A stretch of DNA of 7,400 bases from Pseudomonadota bacterium (GTDB lineage: Bacteria; Pseudomonadota; Alphaproteobacteria; Caulobacterales; Caulobacteraceae), in NCBI GenBank assembly GCA_023433655.1, contig JAEYUE010000072.1, positions 1-7,400 of the forward strand. The letters run 5' to 3'. The translations under genes were made by a program, and so were the position numbers. Of this stretch, positions 6,251-7,400 are shown piece by piece. Position 1 is the stretch's first letter. Every line of letters begins with the position of its first letter. The notes beneath the pieces are model-generated. The model was not told the origin of the DNA and did not search any database. It saw nothing but the letters and a program-made list of their open reading frames with translations.

Positions 6251-6940
6251 ATGAGCGCGCCTGACGCCCCCGCCGCTCCGCGCAAGGAGTCGAACGTCCG
6301 CCAGCTGGTCGATTTCGGCGGCCTGCTGGCCTTCGGCCTCGCCTTCCTGTTCTTCCGCCTGCGCGGGCTGGAAGGGGACGCGGCCCTGGTCAACGCCACC
6401 TGGTTCCTCGTCGCCGGTTCGGCGGTCGGGGTGGCGGTCGGCCTGATCGTCGAGAAGCGGCTGGCCCTGCTGCCGCTGCTGGTCGGCGGTTTCGCCCTGG
6501 TCTTCGGCCTGCTGACCCTGCTCACGGGCGACGGCCTGTGGGTCAAGCTGAAGGTGACCATCCTCAACGCCAGCCTGGCGGTGGCCCTGCTGGGCGGGCT
6601 GTGGCTGGGCAAGCAGCCGCTGCGCGCCCTGCTCGGCGCGGTCATCCCGATCAACGACCGGGCGTGGCGCATCCTGACCTTCCGCTACGGCCTGTTTTTC
6701 GCCGCGGTGGCGATCACCAACGAGCTGGTGCGCAGCGAGGCGCTGGTGGCCTGGGCCGCCGGGCGGCTCGGCCGCGGCGACGTCGACCCGGCCGACGTCT
6801 GGGTCAGCTTCCGCGGCGTGCTGTGGATCGCCTCGTCGGTGTTTGGCCTGTCGCAGGTGCCGCTGATCCTGCGCAACCTGACCTCGACCGACAAGCCGGT
6901 CGACCCGATGGCCCCGGCCGAGCCCGACCGCGCGCCCTGA
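6251..6940 (+). CDS. yciB: Inner-membrane septation protein of the YciB/IspZ family
   Basis: The 229-residue polytopic membrane protein has likely transmembrane segments at about 19-37, 46-67, 71-92, 103-120, 142-160 and 186-206. Family signatures are the N-terminal LVDFGGLLAFGLAF, the VFGLLTLLTGDGLWVKLKVTILNA segment (84-107), KQPL near 121-124, AWRILTFRYGLFF (138-150) and WVSFRGV (184-190). YciB proteins are linked to cell-envelope synthesis and septation in Gram-negative bacteria, but the biochemical activity is unsettled; despite the name ispZ it is not an isoprenoid enzyme. Compared with the E. coli protein it has a longer soluble N-terminus, an insertion around 161-183 and a proline-rich tail. 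A GGAGG (6238-6242) inside the end of ftsY, 8 bases before the ATG, and the 3-base gap indicate translational coupling with ftsY. Confidence 0.92.
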   Translation: MSAPDAPAAPRKESNVRQLVDFGGLLAFGLAFLFFRLRGLEGDAALVNATWFLVAGSAVGVAVGLIVEKRLALLPLLVGGFALVFGLLTLLTGDGLWVKLKVTILNASLAVALLGGLWLGKQPLRALLGAVIPINDRAWRILTFRYGLFFAAVAITNELVRSEALVAWAAGRLGRGDVDPADVWVSFRGVLWIASSVFGLSQVPLILRNLTSTDKPVDPMAPAEPDRAP

Positions 6941-6957
6941 GCTTTCGTCCGTCGTCA

Positions 6958-7008
6958 AACCGTAAAGCGCAGCTGCTAACCCTCGGGCGCAACCGAGGGG
7001 ATACGGTT
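6958..7008 (+). promoter_or_regulatory. Nested inverted repeats over the marR ribosome-binding site (operator or RNA structure)
   Basis: The 70-base gap before the MarR gene holds a perfect 7-base stem, CCCTCGG (6980-6986) and CCGAGGG (6993-6999), with a GCGCAA loop. It is enclosed by a second perfect 7-base pair, AACCGTA (6958-6964) and TACGGTT (7002-7008). The Shine-Dalgarno GAGGGG (6995-7000) lies in the inner stem's 3' arm. The 20-base inner palindrome has the size of a typical MarR operator, so autoregulation is one reading; hiding the ribosome-binding site in RNA is another. With no T-run after it, it is not a standard terminator for yciB. Confidence 0.45.
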
Positions 7009-7010
7009 CG

Positions 7011-7400
7011 ATGGCGAAGACCGACACCCGGCCGACGCGCGGCGGCCTCGCCGCCTCGCCCAGCCACCTGATGCATCGCGTCCTGCAGCTGGCGCTCGAC
7101 ATCTATGCCGAGGAGGCCGGGACGGACGGCCTGACCCAGCGCCAGTTCGCCGTGCTCGAGGCCGTCAGCCGCAAGGCGGGCCTTACCCAGACCGATCTGG
7201 TCCGCGCCACCGGCATCGACCGCTCGACCCTCGCCGATCTCGTGGCGCGGATGACGGCGAAGGGGCTGCTGGAGCGGGAACGCTCGGCGCTGGACGCCCG
7301 CGCCAAGGCGGTGCGGCTGTCGGCCGGGGGCGAGGCGGCGCTGGCGGCGGCGCGGCCCCGCGTGGAGGCGGCCGACAAGCGGATCATGAGCCTGCTGCCC
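7011..7400 (+). CDS. MarR-family transcriptional regulator (3' end outside the window)
   Basis: 130 codons are visible and the frame is still open at the right edge; a complete MarR protein is typically about 140-160 residues, so only a short C-terminus is missing. After an N-terminal dimerisation helix (HLMHRVLQLALDIYAEEA, about 19-36) comes LTQRQFAVLEAVSRKAGLTQTDLVRATGIDRSTLADLVARMTAKGLLERE (41-90), a classic MarR winged helix-turn-helix with the recognition helix near 70-83. DARAKAVRLSAGGEAAL (95-111) is the wing, with the D-x-R-x-K signature. MarR proteins are dimeric repressors, often released by small phenolic or other hydrophobic ligands or by oxidation; no cysteine is visible in this part. 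The GAGGGG at 6995-7000, 10 bases upstream, and a nested palindrome precede the ATG. The target genes probably lie to the right or include this gene; the ligand is unknown. Confidence 0.9.
   Translation, partial: MAKTDTRPTRGGLAASPSHLMHRVLQLALDIYAEEAGTDGLTQRQFAVLEAVSRKAGLTQTDLVRATGIDRSTLADLVARMTAKGLLERERSALDARAKAVRLSAGGEAALAAARPRVEAADKRIMSLLP

Noticed and set aside
6980..6999. Hairpin after yciB as an intrinsic terminator
   Set aside because: The stem is good, but it is followed by GATACGG rather than a T-run and overlaps the marR ribosome-binding site.
6224..7102. 292-codon minus-strand frame opposite yciB and the marR start
   Set aside because: Low-complexity Gln/Ala/Arg/Asp composition and full overlap with a well-supported membrane protein gene mark it as a shadow.
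1..7400. tRNA, rRNA, CRISPR array, transposase, prophage or defence genes
   Set aside because: No cloverleaf, regularly spaced repeat or signature protein motif was found by reading both strands; all sizeable segments are explained by the genes listed.

Overview
This window is ordinary chromosomal DNA from a very GC-rich bacterium, with nearly every third codon position G or C. The best guess is an alphaproteobacterium of the Caulobacterales, of the Brevundimonas/Caulobacter type. That rests on GC content, the ftsY-yciB gene pair, the two-domain glutamine-dependent NAD+ synthetase, and sugar genes matching the 2,3-diamino-sugar lipid A reported for that order. The taxonomic call is inference. 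Coding density is high and no gap between genes exceeds about 190 bases.

Layout: (1) 1-1365, minus strand: an aminotransferase followed 4 bases later by the start of a Gfo/Idh/MocA sugar-nucleotide dehydrogenase that runs off the left edge. Together they look like a 3-amino-sugar nucleotide pathway (GnnA/GnnB or WbpB/WbpE type). (2) 1366-1527: a divergent spacer with a palindrome. (3) 1528-2967, plus strand: a GmhB-type HAD phosphatase, then an alpha/beta hydrolase. (4) 2968-3154: a spacer between converging genes, filled by two REP-like hairpin units in opposite orientation. (5) 3155-5212, minus strand: nadE, with a TTG start and a strong Shine-Dalgarno. (6) 5213-5311: a divergent spacer. 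(7) 5312-6940, plus strand: ftsY (SRP receptor) tightly followed by yciB/ispZ (inner-membrane septation protein). (8) 6941-7010: a structured leader, then a MarR-family regulator cut by the right edge.

The left part (amino-sugar pair plus heptose phosphatase) suggests envelope or LPS biosynthesis. The centre and right are housekeeping genes: NAD synthesis, membrane protein targeting and envelope maintenance. I found no mobile-element genes, tRNAs, rRNAs, CRISPR arrays or defence genes, and no convincing undescribed multi-gene system. The most interesting signals are small: the inverted REP-like pair with compensatory changes in its stems, the altered zinc loop of the GmhB-like phosphatase, the possibly leaderless ftsY, and the nested stems over the marR ribosome-binding site.
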